Source: Rhizohabitans arisaemae (lineage in GTDB: Bacteria > Actinomycetota > Actinomycetes > Streptosporangiales > Streptosporangiaceae). From it: 64,000 nt of DNA. Shown here piece after piece: positions 18,063-26,113 of this stretch. Made by a program: the position numbers and the translations under genes. Under the pieces are notes generated by a model. The model had not been told where the DNA came from. It searched no databases and saw nothing but the letters and a program-made list of their open reading frames with translations. How positions within the stretch are numbered: position 1 is the first letter of the stretch; every line of letters begins with the position of its first letter. The DNA is taken from the NCBI RefSeq assembly GCF_025996515.1, contig NZ_BLRH01000060.1:1302001-1366000 (forward strand). Direction: 5' to 3'.

Positions 18063-18746
18063 ATGGGCACCTATTTGATCACGGGCGCGACCAGTGGGAT
18101 CGGACAGGCGGTCGCGGACCGGCTGGCCGACCGGGGCGACCGGCTCATCCTCGCCGGCCGGTCACCGCAGCGGCTCGAGGCCGCCGTGGCGCGCCTGCCG
18201 GGAAGCGCGGCGCTCATCGTCGACCTGGAGCGTCCGGCGGCCATCGCCGACTCCGTCGGAGCGGACATCGGCCCGCTGGACGGTCTCGTCCACAGCGCGG
18301 CGATCGCGATCCTCGGCACCACGGAGCAGACCGACGCCGCGACCTGGGCGCGGACCATGGCGGTCAACGTCCAGGCGCCCGCCGAGCTGACCCGGCTCCT
18401 GCTCCCCTCGCTGCGGGCCGCCCGGGGAACCGTGGTCTTCGTCAACTCCACGGCGGGGATCAACGCGAACGCGGGCTGGGCGGCGTACGCGGCGAGCAAG
18501 TTCGCACTCCGCGCCCTGGCCGACGCGCTCCGCGCCGAGGAGCGTCCGTACGGCGTTCGCGTGACGACGGTGAGCCCGAGCCGGACCGCGACGCCCATGC
18601 AGCGCGAAGTCCGGCGGCAGGAGGGCGGCGACTACACGCCCGAGGTGTACATCGACCCGGACAGCGTCGCGGCGGCCGTGGTCACCGCGCTCACCGCGAC
18701 CCCGGATGCCCAAATATCGGACATAACTATCCAGAGGGCTAGATAA
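18063..18746 (+). CDS. Short-chain dehydrogenase/reductase
   Basis: A 227-aa classical SDR with the NAD(P)-binding motif TGATSGIG at residues 7-14, an HSAAIAI (NNAG-equivalent) segment, the catalytic Ser in VFVNSTAGIN and the YxxxK pair in YAASKFAL. An Arg in AGRSPQRL after strand 2 suggests NADP preference. The start at 18063 was chosen because the Rossmann motif begins immediately after it. The substrate is unknown; the neighbouring acyltransferase is divergent. Confidence 0.88.
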   Translation: MGTYLITGATSGIGQAVADRLADRGDRLILAGRSPQRLEAAVARLPGSAALIVDLERPAAIADSVGADIGPLDGLVHSAAIAILGTTEQTDAATWARTMAVNVQAPAELTRLLLPSLRAARGTVVFVNSTAGINANAGWAAYAASKFALRALADALRAEERPYGVRVTTVSPSRTATPMQREVRRQEGGDYTPEVYIDPDSVAAAVVTALTATPDAQISDITIQRAR

Positions 18747-18955
18747 ACCAACACATCGTGACGGGTTTCCCGAGCGGCGGCGGCGACTCCAGCACCAAAC
18801 GGCTATGGATCACGACGCTAGTGTCTGATAATTTCGACATTTTCGCGACAACACAGACTGCCTCTTGAGCGAGATACCACACTTAAGGGAGTGTCTCTCG
18901 GGCGCACAACCCCCCTTCGGTGTTACCCTCTCTGCGATCTCTGGAGGTGCATTTC

Positions 18956-18982
18956 ATGACAATGGTATGCGAGCCTCCATAA
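18956..18982 (+). promoter_or_regulatory. Possible leader peptide and SD-sequestering repeat ahead of cvnA
   Basis: A strong Shine-Dalgarno (GGAGGTG, 18943-18949) precedes an 8-codon frame MTMVCEPP ending in TAA, 21 bp before the cvnA ATG. TGGAGG at 18942-18947 is exactly complementary to CCTCCA at 18974-18979 inside the last codons of the leader, so the SD could pair with the leader's end. Translation of the leader would compete with this pairing. The structure is read from sequence; its role is inference. Confidence 0.4.
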
Positions 18983-19003
18983 AGTGCTCCGGGACGAGGT
19001 GGT

Positions 19004-21394
19004 ATGGCTTCTGGCAACCGGCCGATCCGGTTCAAGATCTTTGCGCTGCTCCTGGTCCCCCTCGCCTCGCTCATCGCTCTCTGGGGATTTGCGGCCAGCG
19101 TCACGCTGGGCGACGGTCTAAAGCTGCTCAATATCAGCAGACTCGACGAGCACTTCACCGAGCCCTCGACCGCTCTGAGTATCGAGCTCCAGAATGAGCG
19201 CCTGCTGACGGCCTTTTTCCTCAGCACCCCGCTCCTCCCCGACAACGAGTTGAGCGCCCAGAAGACCAGGACCAACGCCGCGCTGGCCGACCTCCGCGGC
19301 AAGGCCACCTCCCCGGACGCCCGGGCCGCGACCACCAAGCAGCTCATTCCCTTCGTCGAGCAGATGTTCTCTCAGCTGGACAAGCTCAGCGAGCTTCGGA
19401 GCAGGGTGGAGACCCGGAGTGTGAATCGCCTCCAGGCCGTGCTCGAGTACAACAAGATGCTCGACACCATCTCCCTGATGTCCGACCAGATCATCCCGAA
19501 CCTCGACATATCCCTGTATCAGCAGGCACACGCGCTGGCGAAGCTCAACCGCGCCCGGGACATCATGTCCAGAGAGCACGCCCTGATCTCCGGCGCCATC
19601 ATCGAAGGCCGGCTCTCCCTGCCGGAGACCGCGGTGATCGACGGCTTCACGGCGACCCGGCGGTACATCTTCGATCAGGAGATCCCCGCCCTGGAGTCCG
19701 AACTCCGCAACCCCTACGACGAGCTGATCGAGTCCCCGATCTACCGGCAGTTCTCGCAGGTCGAGAACGCGATCGGGGAGCGCGGCTCCGCCGGGCTGCC
19801 CAGGGAGCTCGGCGCCTGGCGTCTCACCGCGGACGCGGTCCTGCAGTCGATCGACCGGATCCACGTCCCCTCGGCGAAGTACCTCGCCGACCGCTCCCTC
19901 ACCATCGCGATCGACATCGGCATCCGCATCGCCATCGCCGGATTCCTCGGGCTCGTCGCGGTCATCACCTCGATCTTCCTCTCCGTGCGCTTCGGCCGGC
20001 GGATCATCCTGGAGCTCGCGAGCCTGCGGGACGCCGCGCTGGAGCTCGCGGTGGTCCGGCTGCCCCGGGTCGTCGACCGCCTCAAGACGGGCGAGGACGT
20101 CAACATCGGGGTCGAGGCGCCCCCGATCTCGCTGGGCAACACCGATGAGATCCGCGACGTGGGCCGGGCCTTCACCGCGGTGCAGCGGACGGCCATCGAG
20201 GCCGCGGTCGGGCAGGCCAAGCTGCACAAGGGCGTAAGCCAGGTCTTCCTCAACCTGGCCCGGCGCAACCAGTCGCTGCTGCACCGGCAGCTCACCCAGC
20301 TCGACGGCATGCAGCGCAAGGCCAACGAGCCCGAGGTGCTCGACGACCTGTTCCGGCTCGACCACCTCACCACCCGTATGCGCCGTCACGCGGAGGGCCT
20401 GATCATCTTGTCCGGCGCCACCCCGGGACGCGGCTGGCGCAAGCCCGTACCTCTGGTCGACGTGCTCAGAGGCGCGGTGGCCGAGGTCGAGGACTACACC
20501 CGCGTCACGGTCGCCGGGGTCCCGCGGGCGTCGCTGGTCGGTCCGTCCGTCGCGGACGTCATCCACCTCGTCGCCGAGCTCGTGGAGAACGCCACGATCT
20601 TCTCGCCACCCCATACCCAGGTCACCGTCCGCGGCGAGATGGTGGGGAACGGTTTCGCGGTCGAGATCGAGGACCGCGGGCTGGGGATGAGCCACGAGGA
20701 GTTCGTCGAGATCAACAACCGGCTGGCGAACCCACCGGAGTTCGATCTGGCCGACAGCGATCGGCTGGGCCTGTTCGTCGTCGGCCGTCTCGCCGAACGG
20801 CATGCGATCAGGGTCGTGCTCCGGCCGTCGCCGTACGGCGGGACGACCTCGATCGTGTTGATCCCGCACACGCTCATCGTCAACGAGGCGGAGCTGGATC
20901 AGGGGGCACCGGAGGAGAAGATGCCCGAGCTGGAGGCGACCCCACCCATTCTCGCCTCGACCCCGCGCCCGACCCGTACGGCGCGGTCCACGCGAGCCGT
21001 ACAGCTGCCGTCCATTCAGTCCGCGCAGCCCGCCCCGAACGGGGCTCCCCCGGTTCTCGCCGTGTTCACCGAGGCTTCCGCCGAACCTCAGATCAGGGAG
21101 CCGGAGGTCAGAGAGTCGGAAGCCGGCGAAACCCCGGCACCGGCCCCGGCTCCGCCCCCCACCCATGCGGGATTGCCGCGGCGGGTCCGGCAGGCCAATC
21201 TCGCCCCCCAACTGCGCCAGGATGAACGCCGGAACGGCAACGCAGGGCCTGCCGTACCGACAGATAGCGAAATATCGGGAGAATCACTAGAAGTTACGCA
21301 ACGCTCTCCTGAGGAAGCCAGCGCGATGCTGACCTCCTTCCAAAAGGGGTGGCAGCGCGGACGAATCGATGCGGAACGTGAAGGGGATGTCTAA
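19004..21394 (+). CDS. cvnA: Conservon sensor protein CvnA: NIT-domain histidine kinase-like
   Basis: The 796-aa protein has an N-terminal membrane helix (~9-32), an extracytoplasmic helical region of about 280 residues of the nitrate/nitrite-sensing type, a second helix (~304-326), a HAMP-like linker and a GHKL ATPase domain with VAELVENATIFSPP (N box) and EIEDRGLGMS (G1). The segment expected to hold the phospho-accepting His reads LARRNQSLLHRQLTQLD, as in other conservon kinases. The C-terminal 170 residues are Pro/Ala-rich and disordered. It opens a five-gene operon; its stop overlaps the next ATG by one base. Confidence 0.9.
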   Translation: MASGNRPIRFKIFALLLVPLASLIALWGFAASVTLGDGLKLLNISRLDEHFTEPSTALSIELQNERLLTAFFLSTPLLPDNELSAQKTRTNAALADLRGKATSPDARAATTKQLIPFVEQMFSQLDKLSELRSRVETRSVNRLQAVLEYNKMLDTISLMSDQIIPNLDISLYQQAHALAKLNRARDIMSREHALISGAIIEGRLSLPETAVIDGFTATRRYIFDQEIPALESELRNPYDELIESPIYRQFSQVENAIGERGSAGLPRELGAWRLTADAVLQSIDRIHVPSAKYLADRSLTIAIDIGIRIAIAGFLGLVAVITSIFLSVRFGRRIILELASLRDAALELAVVRLPRVVDRLKTGEDVNIGVEAPPISLGNTDEIRDVGRAFTAVQRTAIEAAVGQAKLHKGVSQVFLNLARRNQSLLHRQLTQLDGMQRKANEPEVLDDLFRLDHLTTRMRRHAEGLIILSGATPGRGWRKPVPLVDVLRGAVAEVEDYTRVTVAGVPRASLVGPSVADVIHLVAELVENATIFSPPHTQVTVRGEMVGNGFAVEIEDRGLGMSHEEFVEINNRLANPPEFDLADSDRLGLFVVGRLAERHAIRVVLRPSPYGGTTSIVLIPHTLIVNEAELDQGAPEEKMPELEATPPILASTPRPTRTARSTRAVQLPSIQSAQPAPNGAPPVLAVFTEASAEPQIREPEVRESEAGETPAPAPAPPPTHAGLPRRVRQANLAPQLRQDERRNGNAGPAVPTDSEISGESLEVTQRSPEEASAMLTSFQKGWQRGRIDAEREGDV

Positions 21395-21798
21395 TGGCGC
21401 CGTCCACGGCGAGAGGCGAGCTGAATTGGTTGCTGGACGACCTGGTCAGCCGGGTGGCCGGTGTCCGCCACACAGTCGTCCTGTCAAACGACGGGCTCGC
21501 GGTAGGGGCCTCCCAGGGGTTGAGCCGGGAGGACACCGAGCATCTGTCGGCGGTGGCCGCCGGCTTCCAGAGCCTGGCCCGTGGGGCGGGACGTCACTTC
21601 GGCGGCGGCAACGTCCGGCAGACCATCATCGAGATGGAGTCGGCGTTCCTGTTCGTGACCAACGCGGGACAGGGCAGCTGCCTCGCGGTGCTCAGCGACA
21701 CCGACGCCGACGCGGGGCACATCGCCTATGAAATGGCCCTGCTGGTCAAGCGGGTGGGCCCACATCTCTCGACAAATCCGAGAGTGACCCACCCGTGA
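21394..21798 (+). CDS. cvnB: Roadblock/LC7 domain protein CvnB
   Basis: This 134-aa protein matches the roadblock/LC7 family: LNWLLDDLVSRVAGVRHTVV, then LSNDGLAVGAS, and the later MESAFLFVTNAGQGSCLAVL strand pair. In conservons it associates with CvnA and the GTPase CvnD in a membrane-proximal signalling complex resembling eukaryotic G-protein assemblies. It is joined to cvnA (TAATG) and to cvnC (GTGA), indicating coupled translation. Confidence 0.92.
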   Translation: MAPSTARGELNWLLDDLVSRVAGVRHTVVLSNDGLAVGASQGLSREDTEHLSAVAAGFQSLARGAGRHFGGGNVRQTIIEMESAFLFVTNAGQGSCLAVLSDTDADAGHIAYEMALLVKRVGPHLSTNPRVTHP

Positions 21799-22154
21799 GC
21801 GAGCGATGGCTCGACGACGACGCGGGGCCAGTCGTTCGTCCGTATGCCATGATTCGAGGTCGAACCCGACCAACGGGTGAGTTCCTCGACCTCATCGCTC
21901 TGGTGACGTCGGTCCCGGGTCGGCCCCCAGCTGAACTCGGGCCCGAGCATCTGGCGATACTTTCCCTGTGCACAAGGGCGACGTCGGTCGTCGACGTCGC
22001 CGCCGAGCTGGACCTCCCGCTCGGCGTCGTACGGGTTCTTCTGGGCGACCTTCTCGAGCAGCGGCTCGTGATGGTTCGGCCACCCGCTCGTGTCGCCGAG
22101 ATGCCGAGCGAGCGCATCTTGAAAGAAGTGATCAATGGACTACGCGCGCTCTGA
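21795..22154 (+). CDS. cvnC: DUF742 protein CvnC
   Basis: The 119-aa protein is a DUF742 member: RPYAMIRGRTRPTGEFLDLI is the typical N-terminal block and the C-terminal half forms a winged-helix-like fold (LDLPLGVVRVLLGDLLEQRL). Its GTG overlaps the cvnB stop by four bases and its end overlaps cvnD by 20 bases. The family is confined to conservons and likely bridges sensor and GTPase; the wing may bind DNA, but that is unproven. Confidence 0.9.
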   Translation: MSERWLDDDAGPVVRPYAMIRGRTRPTGEFLDLIALVTSVPGRPPAELGPEHLAILSLCTRATSVVDVAAELDLPLGVVRVLLGDLLEQRLVMVRPPARVAEMPSERILKEVINGLRAL

Positions 22155-22710
22155 GCCGCCCATCGCCCTCAAGATCCTGGTGGCCGGGGGCTTCGGTGTG
22201 GGCAAGACCAGCATGGTCGGCTCGATCAGCGAGATCAGGCCGCTCCGCACCGAAGAGGTCCTCAGCGACGTCGGCGTGGGAGTCGACGACACCGACGGCA
22301 TCGAGGAGAAGCGAACCACCACGGTCGCCATGGACTTCGGCCGGCTCACCCTCCGGGAGGGCCTGGCGGTCTACCTCTTCGGCACCCCGGGACAGCAGCG
22401 GTTCTGGTTCATGTGGGATGAGCTCTCCCTGGGCGCGCTCGGCGCCGTCGTCCTCGCCGACACCCGGCGGCTCACCGACTGCTTCCCCTCGGTCGACTAC
22501 TTCGAGCGACAGGGGACGCCGTTCATCGTGGCCGTCAACTGTTTCGACAACGCGCAACGCTACGAGCCGGGGGACGTCAGGATCGCGCTCGACCTCGACG
22601 CCGACGTCCCCGTCATGCTGTGCGACGCGCGGAAGCGGGAATCCGTGAAGCACGTACTGATCACACTGGTCGAGCACTCGATGCGGACAATGGCGACTTC
22701 TGTACGGTAG
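22135..22710 (+). CDS. cvnD: Conservon small GTPase CvnD
   Basis: The 191-aa protein is a Ras-like GTPase of the conservon (MglA-related ATP/GTP-binding) family. Its P-loop is GGFGVGKTS at residues 18-26, G3 is GTPGQQRFWFMW, the G4 equivalent is NCFD in place of NKxD, and G5 is CDAR. The altered G4 is usual in this subfamily. It lies within the coupled cvn operon. Confidence 0.93.
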   Translation: MDYARSEPPIALKILVAGGFGVGKTSMVGSISEIRPLRTEEVLSDVGVGVDDTDGIEEKRTTTVAMDFGRLTLREGLAVYLFGTPGQQRFWFMWDELSLGALGAVVLADTRRLTDCFPSVDYFERQGTPFIVAVNCFDNAQRYEPGDVRIALDLDADVPVMLCDARKRESVKHVLITLVEHSMRTMATSVR

Positions 22711-22715
22711 AACCC

Positions 22716-24134
22716 ATGTCACACCCCCTGACCCCGGAAGACCCCCGCCGACTGGACCGCTTCACCCTGGTGGCCAGGCTCGGTGAAGGTGGCCAGGGGG
22801 TTGTCTACCTCGGCCTGACCCCCGAAGGGGAGCAGGTCGCCGTCAAGGTGCTCCGGGCCGACGCGAGCGGGGACGCCCGGACCCGGCTCACCCGCGAGTT
22901 CTCCGCGATCACCGACGTGGCCTCGTTCTGTACGGCGCGCGTGCTCGCCGCCTCGGTCGAGGGGCGCCGCCCGTACATCGTCAGCGAGTTCGTCGACGGC
23001 CCCTCGCTCCAGGAGCGCGTCGGGGAGCGCGGCCCGTTGCGCGGCGGCGACCTGGAACGATTGATGGTCGGTACGGCCACGGCGCTGGCCGCCATCCACT
23101 CGGCGGGAGTGATCCACCGCGACTTCAAACCGGCGAACGTGCTGCTCGGTCCGGACGGACCCCGCGTCGTCGACTTCGGCATCGCCAGGATCGCCGAGAA
23201 CCCCACCATCACCTCCGGCTTGATCGGCACCCCCGCCTATCTCGCCCCCGAACAGCTCAGCGGCGTACCGGTGACCCCCGCGGCGGACATCTTCGCCTGG
23301 GCGTCGACCATGGTCTTCGCGGCGACCGGCCAGGCGGCGTTCGGCTCGGACTCGGTCGCCGCGGTCCTGGGCAGAGTCCTCCACCACCATCCCGACCTGT
23401 CGTCGATCCCGGAGCGGTTGCGCGCGCCGCTCGCCGACTGCCTCGCCAAGGACCCGCTGGCACGTCCCGACGCGCAGCAGCTCCTGATCAGGCTGGTCGG
23501 TCCGGCGTCATCGAGTACCGCATCGCAGAGCCGGCCCTTTCCCACCCCTTCCCCGGGCGGCTACTCCGCGGCCCCCACCCAGCCGGGCCGGGTCGGCCGA
23601 GGTGGCCGCGGCCGGTTGATCGGCGTGATCGCCGGAGCGGCGGCCGTCCTCCTGGTCGGCGGCGTCGCCGTCTGGCAGCTCACCTCCCCGTCGGCGGATC
23701 CGGGGGGCGAGCGTGGCACCGACGCCGCGCCCGCCACCTCCTCGCGATCCTCGGACGAGCCGACCGGTGCGGAACCGGAGGAGTCCCCCTCCGAGTCCAA
23801 GGCCGCCGACAACGGGGGCACGGTGATACCCGCCGGCTTTCACGGCACCTGGCGGGGAAACATTAAGAACACCAAGACGGCCACAAATTACGACATCACC
23901 GTAATGCTGGCCCGAGGGGAAAGGAAAGGCCGGTGGGAGGAGCCGGCCAACTCCTGCTCCGGCGACCTCGCCGTCCGGTCTGTTTCCGGCTCCACGCTGA
24001 CGGTACGGCTGGAGAACATCGACGGTGCCTGTGTCCCCGGCGACATCACCCTGACCAAGAACGGCAACGCCATCGACTATGAATGGAGTGACGACCTGGG
24101 AATCTTCACCTATGTCGGCGTTCTACAGAAATAG
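22716..24134 (+). CDS. Membrane Ser/Thr protein kinase (PASTA-less, with extracellular domain)
   Basis: The 472-aa protein has a full Hanks-type kinase domain: GEGGQG at 23-28, VAVKV with Lys44, HRDFKPANVLL at 134-144, DFG at 153-155 and APE in YLAPEQ. A single membrane helix lies at 301-320, followed by a Ser/Glu/Asp-rich linker and a C-terminal domain of about 100 residues (FHGTWRGNIKN, ANSCSGDL, GACVPGD) with two Cys residues, probably a disulfide-bonded sensor outside the cell. It begins five bases after cvnD, so it is very likely in the same operon, which would link kinase and conservon GTPase signalling. Confidence 0.92.
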   Translation: MSHPLTPEDPRRLDRFTLVARLGEGGQGVVYLGLTPEGEQVAVKVLRADASGDARTRLTREFSAITDVASFCTARVLAASVEGRRPYIVSEFVDGPSLQERVGERGPLRGGDLERLMVGTATALAAIHSAGVIHRDFKPANVLLGPDGPRVVDFGIARIAENPTITSGLIGTPAYLAPEQLSGVPVTPAADIFAWASTMVFAATGQAAFGSDSVAAVLGRVLHHHPDLSSIPERLRAPLADCLAKDPLARPDAQQLLIRLVGPASSSTASQSRPFPTPSPGGYSAAPTQPGRVGRGGRGRLIGVIAGAAAVLLVGGVAVWQLTSPSADPGGERGTDAAPATSSRSSDEPTGAEPEESPSESKAADNGGTVIPAGFHGTWRGNIKNTKTATNYDITVMLARGERKGRWEEPANSCSGDLAVRSVSGSTLTVRLENIDGACVPGDITLTKNGNAIDYEWSDDLGIFTYVGVLQK

Positions 24135-24163
24135 TCCGGGAACCCAGATAATCCACCATAAAT

Positions 24164-24577
24164 TTACCCGGCGACAGGCCGCTGATTCCTTACCGGGCTT
24201 CGCTCACCCGACTTGACGACCACGCAGGCCGCGGCGACGTATCTCCGCTCCGACTTGCCGATCCGCACCGCGTACCAGTCGAACCTGCGCTGCTCACCCC
24301 CGTTGCAGCGGTACCCCCGACCCCGCTCCACGCTGCATTCGCCCTGGAAGCAGGCCGAACGCCCATTGGGGTAGACGGTGGCGACAAGCTGCTTCTTCGG
24401 TGACTTACCGGATCTCACATTATAGTGGCCATATGTCGGGTTAACGTATAAATACTGCTTCGAAGCTGGGGTCGACGGCTTGGGAAGCGTGGCTGCGGAC
24501 ACCGGCGAATGGGCCGTGGCCACCGATATGACGGCCCCGAGAAGAGCCGCTGACATTACGGTCGCGAATATCTTCAT
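24164..24577 (-). CDS. Secreted SH3-like protein
   Basis: The 137-aa product starts with a signal peptide (MKIFATVMSAALLGAVISVA, cleavage probably at the Ala-rich end) and a mature region with YVNPTYGHYNVRSGKSPKKQ, which resembles a bacterial SH3-type fold. It has four Cys residues (ACFQGEC, YRCNGG, AACVVV), likely as two disulfides. ATG at 24577 was preferred; a GTG two codons upstream also fits. It is convergent with the kinase gene. Confidence 0.72.
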   Translation of the reverse strand: MKIFATVMSAALLGAVISVATAHSPVSAATLPKPSTPASKQYLYVNPTYGHYNVRSGKSPKKQLVATVYPNGRSACFQGECSVERGRGYRCNGGEQRRFDWYAVRIGKSERRYVAAACVVVKSGERSPVRNQRPVAG

Positions 24578-24799
24578 GGCCACAAGTTACCGCGCCCGGC
24601 TGTCAAAACCGCTAATTCCCCGTTCGGCGGCAGGTCGGCGTCACCGTACCGACACCAAACCACAAATGCGAAAAATTTCTTCAAATCTCCATAGGACATG
24701 ATTGTTAACACTAGGTAAAAGTGCTGCTTGGAGTGATAGGCGATTGTCGGCGGGCTGGGTAAGACTGGCGATCAGACATTCCCCAGGTCATGGAGATTC

Positions 24800-26113
24800 A
24801 TGATGTCCATCGCGGTGTCCGCCACCCTGGCGGCCAACGAGGCGATCGAACGACGGCGACGGGCCGGTCTGCCCGTCCTCCCCCTGGCTTTCGGCGAGGC
24901 CGGTCTTCCGGTGCACCCGGCCCTGCGCGAGCGTCTGGCCGCGGCGGCGGGGCGCAACTCCTACGGCCCGGTGGCCGGGATCACCGAACTCCGCCAGGCC
25001 GCCGCCGGCTACTGGCAACGCCGTAACCTCCCCACCGATCCGGATTCGACGATCTGCGGACCGGGGAGCAAGCCTTTGCTCTACGCCCTCGCCCTCGCCC
25101 TCGGCGGCGACCCGGTCCTCCCCCGGCCGAGCTGGGTCAGCTACGCGGCGCAGGCCCGGCTGGCCGGCACCAGGCCCGTCTTCGTGGACACCGTGCCGGG
25201 CCAGGGGGGCGTCCCCGACCCCGAGGCGCTGGTGTCCGCGGTCACCGAGGCGCGAAGGCATGGGCGCTCGGTGCGTTTCCTGGTGGCCACCCTGCCCGAC
25301 AACCCCACCGGGACGGTGGCCCGCCCCGAGACGGTGGAACGGCTCTGCGCGGCGGCCGGGAAGCTGGATCTGCTCATCGTCGCCGATGAGATCTACCGCG
25401 ATTTGATCTTCGATCCCGCCACGCCGTACCTGAGCCCCGCCGAGGTCGCCCCGGAACGGACGATCATCACCACCGCGTTGAGCAAGAACCTCGCCCTGGG
25501 TGGCTGGCGAATCGGGGTCGCCCGGCTCCCCGGCACCCCCTACGGCCGGGACCTGCGGGCCCACCTGGCCGGTGTGGCGAGCGAGATCTGGTCGAGCCCG
25601 GCCGGCCCCGTCCAGCAGGTCGCGGCCTACGCGTTCGGTGAGCCGGAGGAGCTGACGAACCGTGTCCGGGAGAGCCGACGGCTCCACGCGGCGGTCGCCC
25701 GGGGGGTGGCCGAGCGGTTCGCCAAGGCGGGCGTGTCCGTCACGATGCCCGAGGCCGGCTTCTACTCCTACCCCGACTTCGAGCCTTGGCGCGAGCTCCT
25801 CAGCCGGACGTACGGCATCGGAACCGGAGCCGGACTCCGGCGCTTCCTCATGGAGGTGTTCGGGGTGGGGGTGCTCGCGGGATCCGACTTCGGCGATCAC
25901 GCCGAGGCGCTCCGCCTGCGGATCGCGACGAGCATGCTGTACGGCGAGAGCGAGCGGGACCGGCTGGACGCGCTCGCCGCCCCCGACCCACTCGACCTAC
26001 CGTGGATCAAAGCCTCCCTGGACCGCCTGGACCAGGTCCTGGAGATGATCTATGAGGTACGGCCGGACCCCACCGCCGGCCGTACCTCATCGGGGACGTC
26101 GTCCCTCACTTGA
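24800..26113 (+). CDS. PLP-dependent aminotransferase, class I/II
   Basis: The 437-aa protein is a fold-type I aminotransferase. The PLP Lys is in ALSKNLALGGWRIG, the cofactor-contact Asn and Asp are in LPDNPTGTV and ADEIYRDL, and the C-terminal substrate Arg is in LRLRIATSML. It resembles aspartate/aromatic aminotransferases, but the substrate is not fixed. GGAG lies six bases before the ATG at 24800; a second ATG follows directly. Its final codons overlap the convergent MMPL transporter gene by eight bases. Confidence 0.9.
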   Translation: MMSIAVSATLAANEAIERRRRAGLPVLPLAFGEAGLPVHPALRERLAAAAGRNSYGPVAGITELRQAAAGYWQRRNLPTDPDSTICGPGSKPLLYALALALGGDPVLPRPSWVSYAAQARLAGTRPVFVDTVPGQGGVPDPEALVSAVTEARRHGRSVRFLVATLPDNPTGTVARPETVERLCAAAGKLDLLIVADEIYRDLIFDPATPYLSPAEVAPERTIITTALSKNLALGGWRIGVARLPGTPYGRDLRAHLAGVASEIWSSPAGPVQQVAAYAFGEPEELTNRVRESRRLHAAVARGVAERFAKAGVSVTMPEAGFYSYPDFEPWRELLSRTYGIGTGAGLRRFLMEVFGVGVLAGSDFGDHAEALRLRIATSMLYGESERDRLDALAAPDPLDLPWIKASLDRLDQVLEMIYEVRPDPTAGRTSSGTSSLT

